13,121 nt of DNA from Anaerolineales bacterium UBA2317 (GCA_002345215.1 DDVH01000045.1:1-13121); one strand, 5' to 3'. Positions 7,165 to 13,121 are shown, numbered from the stretch's first letter. The notes: generated by a model from the letters alone, not told the origin. Program-made: numbers and translations.

Positions 7165-8049
7165 TTAGCGACCTTTAAGTGGTTTGAACCCCTCACCCAA
7201 TGCTTCATGTGCAACTCCGATAACCATAAATGCTTCGGGGTCAGTTTCATTGACAATTGTTTTAAGAAAAGAAACTTCGGAACGATTCACAACACAATAT
7301 AAAACGGGACGCGAGTTGCCTGTATATCCGCCTCTGCCTTCTAAATATGTAATACCGCGTTGAAGTTCATCAATCACACGCGTTGAGACTTCATCAGGCT
7401 TGTCTGTGACAATCATGGCTGTGCGAACTGTTCCGCCACCTTCAAGAACTGTTTCAGCAACTAAACCGCTGACGTATAAAGCAATCATGGCATACAGTGC
7501 TTCTTTCCAACCAAATACAAATCCAGCCGAAAGAATCACGGCGGTATCAACAATGAGATAACTTTGTGTGGTGGGGATTCCGCGCCAATTGCTTAAGATG
7601 CGTGCCAAAATATCAGATCCGCCACTTGTGCCACGTGCACGATAGACAAGTCCATAACCAACACCGCTGACAATCGCTCCATATAATGAATTGAGAAAAA
7701 TATCGCCGCTTAAATCGTCAATCAAAATTTGTGAGTATTCGATAAAAATAGGAATCTTCAAAAGCAAATCAGTTAATAAAGAATAGGTGACGATTGCAAC
7801 TGCGGTTCTTAAAGCAAATTTATATCCACCAAGAAAACGCCAACCCAATAAAAATAATGGGACATTGCCAATCAAGACCATCAAACCGATGGGCCAGTTT
7901 GTGAAGTGATTAATGAGTTGAGAAATACCACTCACACCACCAGAGGCTAAATCGGCTGGGATAAAAAATAATCTCAAGCTTACGGCTTGAATGAGACTGG
8001 AAATCAATATCAATGCATAATCACGAATCGTTGGTAAATATTTTTTCAT
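7165..8049 (-). CDS. YitT family membrane protein (DUF161 + DUF2179)
   Basis: A 294-residue integral membrane protein with the two domains of the YitT family. The N-terminal membrane part carries PADLASGGVSGISQLI at about residues 31-46 and the internally related YRARGTSGGSDILARIL at about 136-152, the paired glycine-rich motifs of this family. The C-terminal soluble DUF2179 domain, from about residue 207, includes TAMIVTDKPDEV, RGITYLEGRGGYTG and LYCVVNRSEV. The family is widespread and its biochemical role is unsettled; DUF2179 resembles small ligand-binding domains. The start ATG is preceded by AAGGA on the minus strand. The gene converges with era across the hairpin at 7108-7154 and diverges from the flippase-like gene. 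Sequence is complete. Confidence 0.93.
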   Translation of the reverse strand: MKKYLPTIRDYALILISSLIQAVSLRLFFIPADLASGGVSGISQLINHFTNWPIGLMVLIGNVPLFLLGWRFLGGYKFALRTAVAIVTYSLLTDLLLKIPIFIEYSQILIDDLSGDIFLNSLYGAIVSGVGYGLVYRARGTSGGSDILARILSNWRGIPTTQSYLIVDTAVILSAGFVFGWKEALYAMIALYVSGLVAETVLEGGGTVRTAMIVTDKPDEVSTRVIDELQRGITYLEGRGGYTGNSRPVLYCVVNRSEVSFLKTIVNETDPEAFMVIGVAHEALGEGFKPLKGR

Positions 8050-8061
8050 AGTTTCCTTAAG

Positions 8062-8167
8062 ATGTCACCCTGAGTGAAACGAAGGGTCTCTAAGATTATC
8101 GTAAAGATTCTTACCACTTCGTGGCACACGTCGCCGCAAAGAACAAGAGCGTGACTCAGAATGACAT
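8062..8167. repeat. 106-bp palindromic element with 14-bp terminal inverted repeats
   Basis: The left end ATGTCACCCTGAGT (8062-8075) pairs with the right end ACTCAGAATGACAT (8154-8167) at 12 of 14 positions. A central hairpin CCAC-TTC-GTGG lies at 8114-8124. No coding frame is seen. The structure is that of a small non-autonomous (MITE-like) or BIME-like repeat; it begins 13 bp before the YitT start codon, so it may lie within that gene's leader or promoter region. Confidence 0.6.
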
Positions 8168-8228
8168 GAACTTGATGGATTATAGCCGATGGATTTTCAA
8201 CCATCTTTCCTCTTTCTCCTTTCATCCA
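8168..8228. other. Intergenic spacer with pyrimidine-rich tract
   Basis: A short stretch between two repeat elements. It holds TTTCCTCTTTCTCCTTTCAT (8210-8229 region), which resembles the left arm of the hairpin after era. No gene is seen. Confidence 0.3.
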
Positions 8229-8238
8229 AAACCTTCAA

Positions 8239-8267
8239 ACCCTTCGACAAGCTCAGGGCAAGCCTGC
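8239..8267. repeat. Short dispersed repeat (CCCTTCGACAAGCTCAGGGC type)
   Basis: The unit runs ACCCTTCGACAAGCTCAGGG then CAAGCCTGC. A diverged copy, CACTTCGACACGGCTCAGTG then CAAGCCTGC, lies in the TPR gene at 2306-2334. The unit is flanked by AAACCTTCAAAC (8229-8240) and AAACCTTCCAAC (8268-8279), a 12-bp direct repeat with one mismatch that could be a target-site duplication. Confidence 0.6.
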
Positions 8268-8293
8268 AAACCTTCCAACTTATAAACCCATAG

Positions 8294-8308
8294 TAAAATC
8301 ACGCCCTA
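8294..8308 (+). promoter_or_regulatory. Possible -10 element and leaderless start of the flippase-like gene
   Basis: TAAAAT at 8294-8299 would place transcription start at or next to the ATG at 8308. No purine-rich ribosome binding site precedes that ATG (the sequence is CACGCCCT). Both points fit a leaderless mRNA. The -35 region is weak, so confidence is low. Confidence 0.3.
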
Positions 8309-9318
8309 TGCAAATTAAAAAATGGCAATTTTGGCTCGGTGTTTTCATCAGCATTTTATTTATCTGGCTCGCCCTACGCGGACTCAAACTAGATGAGTTT
8401 TGGTCAACTGTAAAAGGTGCAAAGTTTATTTGGCTCCTTCCTGCAATCGGCGTGTATTTTATCGGCGTATGGATTCGCGCGTGGCGTTGGCATTACTTAT
8501 TAAAACCAATCAAAGAGATTCCAACCAAAACGATGTTTCCCATCACAACGATTGGTTATATGGGCAATAACATTTATCCCGCCCGCGCAGGTGAAGTATT
8601 ACGCGCTGTGATTCTCAAACGCAAAGAAGGCGTGCCAGTCTCTGCTTCGTTGGCGACAATTATTGTCGAAAGAATTTTTGACGGTGTGGTGATGTTGGCG
8701 TTTGTGTTTGTCAATTTATCTGAATTAGCAAAATTAACATCCGCCTCTGGTTTTGTGGGCAATATTCAACAAGTGGCAATTATCGGCACTGGAGTTTTTA
8801 TTGGCGCATTGATTATTTTTCTGCTCGCGGCTATGTTTCCGCAAGTGACTGCAAAACTTGGTTTATGGTGTATCGAAAAATTTACGCCACAAAAGTTTCA
8901 TCAAAGAATCATTAGTATTATGAATAAATTTTTGGATGGACTTGCCTCGCTTCGTTCTCCGCTTAACGTGTTAATGGTTTTTATCACCTCAATATTTATC
9001 TGGCTGTTAGAGACTGGCAAATACTGGTTCGTGATGCATGCTTTTGATTTTCAAGTCTCATTCTTCGCTTTAATGCTGATGAACGGCATTGTGAATCTTG
9101 CAACGACGATTCCATCCGCGCCGGGTTACATCGGCACATTTGATGCGCCGGGCATTGCCGTCTTGACCGCTTACGGAGTCAGTCAAGCCACTGCGGCAGG
9201 TTACACATTGACATTACACGTCGCGCTTTGGCTTCCGATTACACTTCTCGGTGCTTATTATTTAGCAAGAGAAGGCATCAAGTGGAGTGACGATTTAAGA
9301 GAGGAAACTAAAGAATAA
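8308..9318 (+). CDS. Lysylphosphatidylglycerol synthase TM-region / UPF0104 (YbhN-like) flippase-like membrane protein
   Basis: A 336-residue protein with about eight hydrophobic segments, matching the flippase-like membrane domain of MprF and the stand-alone UPF0104/YbhN family. Signature motifs are RAWRWHYLL at residues 57-65, IGYMGNNIYPARAGEVLRA at 82-100, TIIVERIFD at 117-125, and SAPGYIGTFDAPG near 270-282. There is no C-terminal aminoacyl-transferase domain, so it is not a full MprF. Members are thought to act in lipid or lipid-linked glycan translocation or as partners of glycosyltransferases. The start is the only sensible ATG for the N-terminal membrane helix, although it lacks a ribosome binding site. 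A response-regulator gene follows after 47 bp and an FAD flavoprotein lies further along. Confidence 0.9.
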   Translation: MQIKKWQFWLGVFISILFIWLALRGLKLDEFWSTVKGAKFIWLLPAIGVYFIGVWIRAWRWHYLLKPIKEIPTKTMFPITTIGYMGNNIYPARAGEVLRAVILKRKEGVPVSASLATIIVERIFDGVVMLAFVFVNLSELAKLTSASGFVGNIQQVAIIGTGVFIGALIIFLLAAMFPQVTAKLGLWCIEKFTPQKFHQRIISIMNKFLDGLASLRSPLNVLMVFITSIFIWLLETGKYWFVMHAFDFQVSFFALMLMNGIVNLATTIPSAPGYIGTFDAPGIAVLTAYGVSQATAAGYTLTLHVALWLPITLLGAYYLAREGIKWSDDLREETKE

Positions 9319-9339
9319 ATGTAGCAAACAGGCTTGGGT

Positions 9340-9359
9340 TATACTAAGAAGCGTAAGGT
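9340..9359 (+). promoter_or_regulatory. Candidate -10 box and ribosome binding site of the response regulator gene
   Basis: TATACT at 9340-9345 lies in the short gap after the flippase-like gene, and AAGGT at 9355-9359 stands 6 bases before the ATG at 9366. No clear -35 box is seen, so the gene may equally be read from the upstream transcript. Confidence 0.3.
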
Positions 9360-9365
9360 CAAAAA

Positions 9366-10013
9366 ATGATTAGTAATATCCCCAGAAAAAATAAATTGCG
9401 GATTCTCATCGCCGATGATGTGCAAGAGACACGGCGGAATACGCGCTTGATGCTTTCTGAAATTGAGTATGTCGAAGTGGTGGCGATTGCATCGAATGGA
9501 AAACAAGCCGTGGAAATGACCGAGGAACAACGCCCGGATATTGTGATTCTTGATATCAACATGCCGGAAATGGATGGCTTGACTGCCTTCAAACATATTG
9601 TGCAAATGTTTCCGGGCACAGGTTGTATATTTATTTCGGGTGAGAAAGACCCAGTGACAGTGCAAAAAGCAGAAGCGATTGGCGCAAATGATTTTTTGGC
9701 AAAACCATTTACGATTGAGGAAGTAGAAGCGTCTATCAAAAAAGTGGTTGAAAACGTGAAAATGAAGCGACAAAAAATCGCGCAGTCGAATCAAGTGCAC
9801 CTTGAGAAAACTGTTTCGCTGGAAGAGTTGGCGAATGAATATCTAAAAGAAGGCAGAACGGATTCACAATCTACACAGTTGTTTGAGAAGTTGGCACAAA
9901 ACCCAAAGTGTGACGTGCGTTGGTTGGAAGCCTTGGCAATGATTTACGCCGTACAAGGTGAATGGGGTAAGTTGAAAGTGTTGGCAGAAAGAATTGAAAG
10001 ACAAAAAAAATAA
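9366..10013 (+). CDS. Receiver-domain response regulator with TPR-like C-terminal tail
   Basis: A 215-residue cytoplasmic signalling protein. Residues 11-127 form a complete CheY-like receiver: acidic pair Asp17-Asp18 (LIADD), phospho-acceptor Asp63 in ILDINMPEMDG, Ser91 in FISGEKD as the switch Ser/Thr, and Lys113 in LAKPF. All residues for phosphorylation are present. The remaining 90 residues (SLEELANEYLKEGR, then LFEKLAQNPKCDVRWLEALA, ending WGKLKVLAERIE) look helical and TPR-like. No helix-turn-helix or enzymatic output domain is seen, so it probably acts through protein-protein contact, or as a fragment of a CpaE-type or chemotaxis-like scheme. No histidine kinase is encoded in the window. 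Start ATG has AAGGT six bases upstream. Confidence 0.9.
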   Translation: MISNIPRKNKLRILIADDVQETRRNTRLMLSEIEYVEVVAIASNGKQAVEMTEEQRPDIVILDINMPEMDGLTAFKHIVQMFPGTGCIFISGEKDPVTVQKAEAIGANDFLAKPFTIEEVEASIKKVVENVKMKRQKIAQSNQVHLEKTVSLEELANEYLKEGRTDSQSTQLFEKLAQNPKCDVRWLEALAMIYAVQGEWGKLKVLAERIERQKK

Positions 10014-10018
10014 ATTTC

Positions 10019-10071
10019 GTAGGGGCGACCCTTGTGGTCGCCCTTTGGGCAGGGACAAGCCCAGCCCCTAC
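10019..10071. repeat. 53-bp cloverleaf-like palindromic repeat
   Basis: Outer arms GTAGGGGC (10019-10026) and GCCCCTAC (10064-10071) are perfectly complementary. Inside are two hairpins: GGCGACC-CTTGT-GGTCGCC (10024-10042) and TGGGC-AGGGACAA-GCCCA (10046-10063). The strong GC stems contrast with the surrounding DNA. I recognise this GTAGGGGCGACC class as a dispersed intergenic repeat found in many bacterial genomes (recollection). It begins 5 bp after the response regulator stop and could act as a transcript end or a stabilising structure. Confidence 0.7.
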
Positions 10072-10084
10072 ACAAGGATGTTAA

Positions 10085-11365
10085 ATGAAAATAGCAATTA
10101 TCGGAGCGGGTTATGGCGGCATGGCTGCCGCATGGGATTTGAAAAAAGCAGGCCACGACGTCACCATTTTTGAATCTGCAAATTATGTAGGCGGATTAGC
10201 CAGCGGATTCAAAGAACCGCATTGGAATTGGTCTGTCGAAAAGTTTTATCATCACTGGTTTCAATCGGATGATGAAATGTTGGGATTGATTCGTGAATTG
10301 GGTTTAGAAGATAAAGTCATGTTTCCACGCCCATTGACTGTGATGTATCACAAAAAGAAATGGTATCCATTTGACTCGATTATCAACGCGCTTCGTTTTC
10401 CTGGACTTGGATTTGGGTTAAACAAAATCCGCTTTGGGTTTGTGGGACTCTTTTTACGCCTGACCAACAATTGGAAAGCATTGGAAAAAGTGACTGCACA
10501 TGAATGGATGTTGAAATATGCAGGCAAACAAGTCTATGAGCAGATGTGGAAGCCATTGCTGATTGGAAAGTTTGGACCATTTTATAAAGATGTCAACATG
10601 GCGTGGATGTGGGCACGCATTAAAGCACGCACTACTAGACTTGGCACATTCGAAGGTGGCTTTCAAAAATTTGCAGATTTATTTGGGGAGAAATTACGGG
10701 AATTGGGAGTCGAGATTCGGTTGGGAGTAAAGATAGAGTCGATTAAACAGAATCAAGCACAAATTGAAGTGCGAAGCGAAAAGGGAGTCGAATCGTTTGA
10801 TAAAGTCTTAGTGACCACGTCTCCAAATTTGATGGCGAAGTTATGTCCTGAACTTCCTGAAAATTATTTGAAAGGTTTGTTGGAATTGAAATCAATGGGG
10901 GCAGTGGTGATGACGTTGTCTTTGAAACATTCGTTATCGAAAGATGGATTTTATTGGTTCAACGTGCCGAAGGATGAGGGCTATCCGTTTTTGGCGTTGG
11001 TGGAACATACTAATTTTGTATCGAAAGAAAATTTTGGCGGTGACCATATTGTGTATGCGGGTGATTATTTGGAATTGGGTCACGAATATTTTTCGATGAG
11101 TGATAATGAGTTGTTAGAAAAATTTATTCCTGCGTTTCAAAAATTTAATCCAGAATTTTCACGCGATTGGGTCAAAAAGATTTGGGTGAATAAAACTAAT
11201 TATGCTCAACCTGTGCCGTTGGTGAATCATTCTAAAAATATTCCTGCGATTCAAACGCCAATTGACGGTTTGTATTTCGCTTCGATGAGTCAGGTCTACC
11301 CATGGGATCGCGGTACAAATTTTGCTGTGGAGATTGGACGAAAAGCGGCGAGGATGATGAAGTGA
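10085..11365 (+). CDS. NAD(P)/FAD-dependent oxidoreductase, protoporphyrinogen-oxidase/amine-oxidase-like
   Basis: A 426-residue flavoprotein. The N-terminus is a classic Rossmann dinucleotide fold: GAGYGG with glycines at 7, 9 and 12, followed by the acidic ribose-binding Glu30 at the end of strand 2 (VTIFES) and VGGLASGF. The C-terminal FAD-contacting segment GLYFASMSQVYPWDRGTNFA leads into GRKAARMM. Length and layout fit the amine oxidase/protoporphyrinogen oxidase/UDP-galactopyranose-mutase-like group. Members of this subgroup often lie in polysaccharide or lipid modification clusters, and the substrate is unknown. It lacks the features needed to call it HemY or Glf with confidence. The ATG is preceded by AAGGAT at 10073-10078, directly next to the palindromic repeat. 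It may be cotranscribed with the response regulator. Probably cytoplasmic or membrane-associated. Confidence 0.88.
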   Translation: MKIAIIGAGYGGMAAAWDLKKAGHDVTIFESANYVGGLASGFKEPHWNWSVEKFYHHWFQSDDEMLGLIRELGLEDKVMFPRPLTVMYHKKKWYPFDSIINALRFPGLGFGLNKIRFGFVGLFLRLTNNWKALEKVTAHEWMLKYAGKQVYEQMWKPLLIGKFGPFYKDVNMAWMWARIKARTTRLGTFEGGFQKFADLFGEKLRELGVEIRLGVKIESIKQNQAQIEVRSEKGVESFDKVLVTTSPNLMAKLCPELPENYLKGLLELKSMGAVVMTLSLKHSLSKDGFYWFNVPKDEGYPFLALVEHTNFVSKENFGGDHIVYAGDYLELGHEYFSMSDNELLEKFIPAFQKFNPEFSRDWVKKIWVNKTNYAQPVPLVNHSKNIPAIQTPIDGLYFASMSQVYPWDRGTNFAVEIGRKAARMMK

Positions 11366-11368
11366 GAA

Positions 11369-11405
11369 GGGAATGGGGAATAGTTAATGGTGAATGGTAA
11401 TTGGT
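11369..11405. repeat. Degenerate AATGG tract with 7-bp period
   Basis: AATGG occurs at 11372, 11386 and 11393, and ATTGG at 11400, so the spacing is 14, 7 and 7 bases. It lies directly after the flavoprotein stop. It looks like the remains of a short tandem repeat. Confidence 0.4.
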
Positions 11406-11470
11406 ACATAAAACATCTTAAGATTCGAAAAGATGTAAATGATAATTACACTAGGGTAGTACCAATTTTT
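11399..11470 (+). terminator. Composite stem between convergent genes, putative terminator
   Basis: AATTGGTAC (11399-11407) pairs perfectly with GTACCAATT (11459-11467), followed by a T-run to 11470. Within the large loop ACATCTT (11413-11419) pairs with AAGATGT (11430-11436). The outer right arm lies inside the last codons of the minus-strand gene. It may end the flavoprotein transcript; the long loop makes this uncertain. Confidence 0.35.
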
Positions 11471-12476
11471 GAAGGTCTTTTTTGAGTTGATTTTCCGACT
11501 TTATTCCTGAAAGAAAATACAAGTCGGCAATTCCTGGTTTGGAAATATTTCCGATTTTATAATGTTTTGAGTGTACAACGGGAATAGCATTAGGTAAAGC
11601 AGTTTCTATACGCTTGGAAGAGATTGTATCTAAGCTCAGAACAAAAATACTTATACAAAGTTTCTTTACTTTTTTATCTGCAAAAAGTTTCCTTACGGTA
11701 TTTGATAAAAAATACGTACTACCATACATACGATGAATTTCAATTAATTCTTTTTTTGTAGGGGATTTATACGCCTGCAAAGTTGTCACATATAAATTTT
11801 CGCCTTTTATTTTGTATATAAAAGCGCAATTTTCAAATTCAGCTTGAGCGCCAATAACTACTTCATCATCATAACCGTTACTGTAAAAATTATTCTTTAT
11901 CCAATTTTTTTTATTATATCCTTGCTTGTTAATCGCTTCGATAAAAAGTCTTCGGGTCCTGATTAAACGACTAAGTGTTGACAGCGAGGAAAATTTTTCC
12001 TCTTCCTTTTTGTTCGTAGTGATTGTTTTTTGCATTCTTAACCATTTGGATAAGAAAGTTTTAATTATCCTTGTCTCTAGGCGACGCGAAAAACTTAAAT
12101 CCTCAGGGGATTTCCAATCTATAATAGGTTTCATTTGTACATCAAAATGAACTCTCTTGTCATCTGGTTGGTTTTTATTGAGATGATCTTTCCGAACAGT
12201 GTATATAACTTCAATATCTCGTGCTGATGCGAAACCTGCTTCGTAATAAACTGAAGGTCTAGTGTAGGTTAAATCTACTATGCAAAAGTCAGCCTCTCTT
12301 AATTTTTGAATGATTAGAAAATTCAAGTCATCATTACTATGATGCCGATTAATAATAACTGGTGTGATGTTATTCTTTTTCAAAACAGGTAGTATTAATT
12401 TCTCATAAAACTTATCTGTATCATCATTACCAAACGCCATTGCAATAAAACATATTGGTTTTTTGTTTTTAGCCAT
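11451..12476 (-). CDS. Nucleoside 2-deoxyribosyltransferase/TIR-like protein with unknown C-terminal domain
   Basis: A 341-residue soluble protein. Residues 7-122 have the layout of nucleoside 2-deoxyribosyltransferase-like domains, which share a fold with TIR and SLOG: first strand CFIAMAFG (9-16), a helix with FYEKLILPVL, strand TPVIIN, a helix IIQKLREADF, strand FCIVDLT (64-70), then PSVYYEAGFA with Glu79 at the position of the catalytic glutamate in that superfamily. A late FDVQ (111-114) follows. Relatives cleave N-glycosidic bonds in nucleosides or NAD, and some serve in immunity; activity here is inferred only. Residues 150-341 are not recognised: they are lysine-rich with strands such as CAFIYKIKGENLYVTTLQ and KKLCISIFVLSL, and no membrane helix. 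The gene is visibly A/T-richer than its neighbours, suggesting transfer. The start ATG has GAGGAAAG just upstream on the minus strand. No partner effector or sensor gene is visible. Confidence 0.75.
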   Translation of the reverse strand: MAKNKKPICFIAMAFGNDDTDKFYEKLILPVLKKNNITPVIINRHHSNDDLNFLIIQKLREADFCIVDLTYTRPSVYYEAGFASARDIEVIYTVRKDHLNKNQPDDKRVHFDVQMKPIIDWKSPEDLSFSRRLETRIIKTFLSKWLRMQKTITTNKKEEEKFSSLSTLSRLIRTRRLFIEAINKQGYNKKNWIKNNFYSNGYDDEVVIGAQAEFENCAFIYKIKGENLYVTTLQAYKSPTKKELIEIHRMYGSTYFLSNTVRKLFADKKVKKLCISIFVLSLDTISSKRIETALPNAIPVVHSKHYKIGNISKPGIADLYFLSGIKSENQLKKDLQKLVLP

Positions 12477-12740
12477 CTTTCCTCGTTAGTTACTTTCCAT
12501 CCAAAATATATAGTGCGACATGAGGGAAAAAGTATTATTCTTAATTTGATAATAGTGATTTTATTTGATTATAAATAAATTTCGTCACAAATTTGGTGCA
12601 AAGATTCATAATTCACCATGACAACGCTATTTTCTCCCTTTAACCACCTTTATAAATAACAATAAAAATATATTGACAAACGATAAATGATGTGTTACAG
12701 TAAACCTACCTATTCCTAAACCCAAAACGAGGTATTGATT
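12477..12740. other. Divergent A/T-rich intergenic region
   Basis: 264 bp separate the deoxyribosyltransferase-like gene from the DUF2975 gene. It holds a minus-strand TATAAT (complement of 12568-12573) without a well-placed -35 box, a pair of AAATTT palindromes at 12577-12582 and 12589-12594, and the plus-strand promoter described separately. No coding frame or RNA gene is seen. Confidence 0.4.
12673..12701 (+). promoter_or_regulatory. Sigma70-type promoter of the DUF2975 gene
   Basis: A perfect -35 box TTGACA (12673-12678) is followed after 17 bp by TACAGT (12696-12701), preceded by the extended -10 TGT (12693-12695). Transcription would start near 12708, giving a leader of about 33 bases. 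It is the best promoter match in the window. Confidence 0.7.
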
Positions 12741-13121
12741 ATGAAAAAAGGTTCAACACTGTTCTTGAAAGTTGTCATTTGTCTTATTGCAGGCGTAGCG
12801 TTTACATGGCTGGTTTGGTTTCCGCAACTGGAAGGCAGAGCGGCAAACTTAAATTTAATCAATATTTATTTAGACCCGCTCATACTCTATACCTACATCG
12901 CTTCAATCCCATTTTTTATTGCGCTTTATCAGGCAATTAAGTTGTTAGGCTATGTGGATGGCAATAAAGTTTTCTCCCAAGCCTCAGTTAATGCAGTCAA
13001 GAATATAAAATATTGCATCTTCGCATTCAGTGGCTTCATTCTATTAGGATTACTATATATCAATTTATTTGTTAGGGATGAAGACCCAGCAGGAGTAACC
13101 AGCCTCGGCATTTTTATTACT
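12741..13121 (+). CDS. DUF2975 domain membrane protein, 3'-truncated by window edge
   Basis: The frame is open from the ATG at 12741 to the last base, giving 127 residues with no stop. GAGG at 12729-12732 is the ribosome binding site. The protein starts MKKGSTLFLKVVICLIAG and has at least three hydrophobic segments (around residues 8-27, 47-68 and 91-108). The motif IPFFIALYQAIKLLGYVDGN, followed by VFSQASVNAVKNIKYC, is typical of the DUF2975 family (YoaS-like), small four-helix membrane proteins of about 160 residues. They are usually followed by a short Cro/CI-type helix-turn-helix gene (YozG-like), which would lie just beyond the edge. Its molecular role is unknown. It has its own strong promoter. 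Confidence 0.88.
   Translation, partial: MKKGSTLFLKVVICLIAGVAFTWLVWFPQLEGRAANLNLINIYLDPLILYTYIASIPFFIALYQAIKLLGYVDGNKVFSQASVNAVKNIKYCIFAFSGFILLGLLYINLFVRDEDPAGVTSLGIFIT

Noticed and set aside
7042..7302. Open frame spanning the era end, the hairpin and the YitT end
   Set aside because: It overlaps two well-supported genes and reads through the intergenic hairpin; composition is not protein-like.
8062..8279. CRISPR-like array suggested by several short repeats
   Set aside because: The repeats are of different classes, palindromic and not evenly spaced; no cas genes are present.
9339..9800. Open frame of 153 codons on the minus strand
   Set aside because: It is antisense to the receiver domain of the response regulator, has histidine/phenylalanine-rich low-complexity composition and resembles no family.
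11926..12150. Open frame antisense to the deoxyribosyltransferase-like gene
   Set aside because: A/T-rich shadow of the real gene with no start signal; could mimic an antitoxin but nothing supports it.

Overview
The window looks like chromosomal DNA from an uncultured or little-studied member of the Chloroflexota, probably Anaerolineae. This is an inference. It rests on a bacterial Elp3 tRNA-modifying enzyme of the type known from Dehalococcoides, a moderate base composition, and several short palindromic dispersed repeats of the sort I associate with genomes of that phylum. There are eleven complete genes and two cut by the window edges. There are no rRNA, tRNA, CRISPR, transposase or phage genes.

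Left part (2-4127): the 3' two-thirds of elp3 is followed, 23 bp later and on the same strand, by a YajO-like aldo/keto reductase. A minus-strand pair faces them, an MFS_3-type exporter and an overlapping TPR-repeat protein. The two transcription units converge with only 4 bp between their stop codons. The TPR gene carries a piece of dispersed repeat read in frame.

Middle part (4128-8049): a 290-bp divergent intergenic region holds a repeat element and putative control sites. It is followed by a tight plus-strand operon of two tandemly duplicated EamA/DMT transporters, both with TTG starts, and the essential GTPase gene era (ATGA overlap with the second transporter). A long pyrimidine/purine hairpin separates era from a convergent YitT-family membrane protein gene.

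Right-centre part (8050-11365): a 258-bp divergent region contains two different repeat elements, one flanked by 12-bp direct repeats. Then come a YbhN/UPF0104-type flippase-like membrane protein, a stand-alone receiver-domain response regulator with a TPR-like tail, a palindromic repeat of 53 bp, and a protoporphyrinogen-oxidase/amine-oxidase-like FAD flavoprotein. Such flavoproteins and flippase-like proteins often sit in surface-glycan or lipid gene sets. That functional link is a guess here.

Right edge (11366-13121): a structured convergent intergenic stretch leads into a visibly A/T-richer minus-strand gene. Its N-terminus is a nucleoside 2-deoxyribosyltransferase/TIR-like fold and its C-terminal half is unrecognised. 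It is the best candidate for an undescribed, possibly defence-related, function. The last gene, cut by the edge, is a DUF2975 membrane protein behind a strong sigma70-type promoter.

Most of the window is ordinary housekeeping and transport. The points worth following up are the deoxyribosyltransferase/TIR-like protein and the family of dispersed repeats, including their intrusion into a coding sequence.
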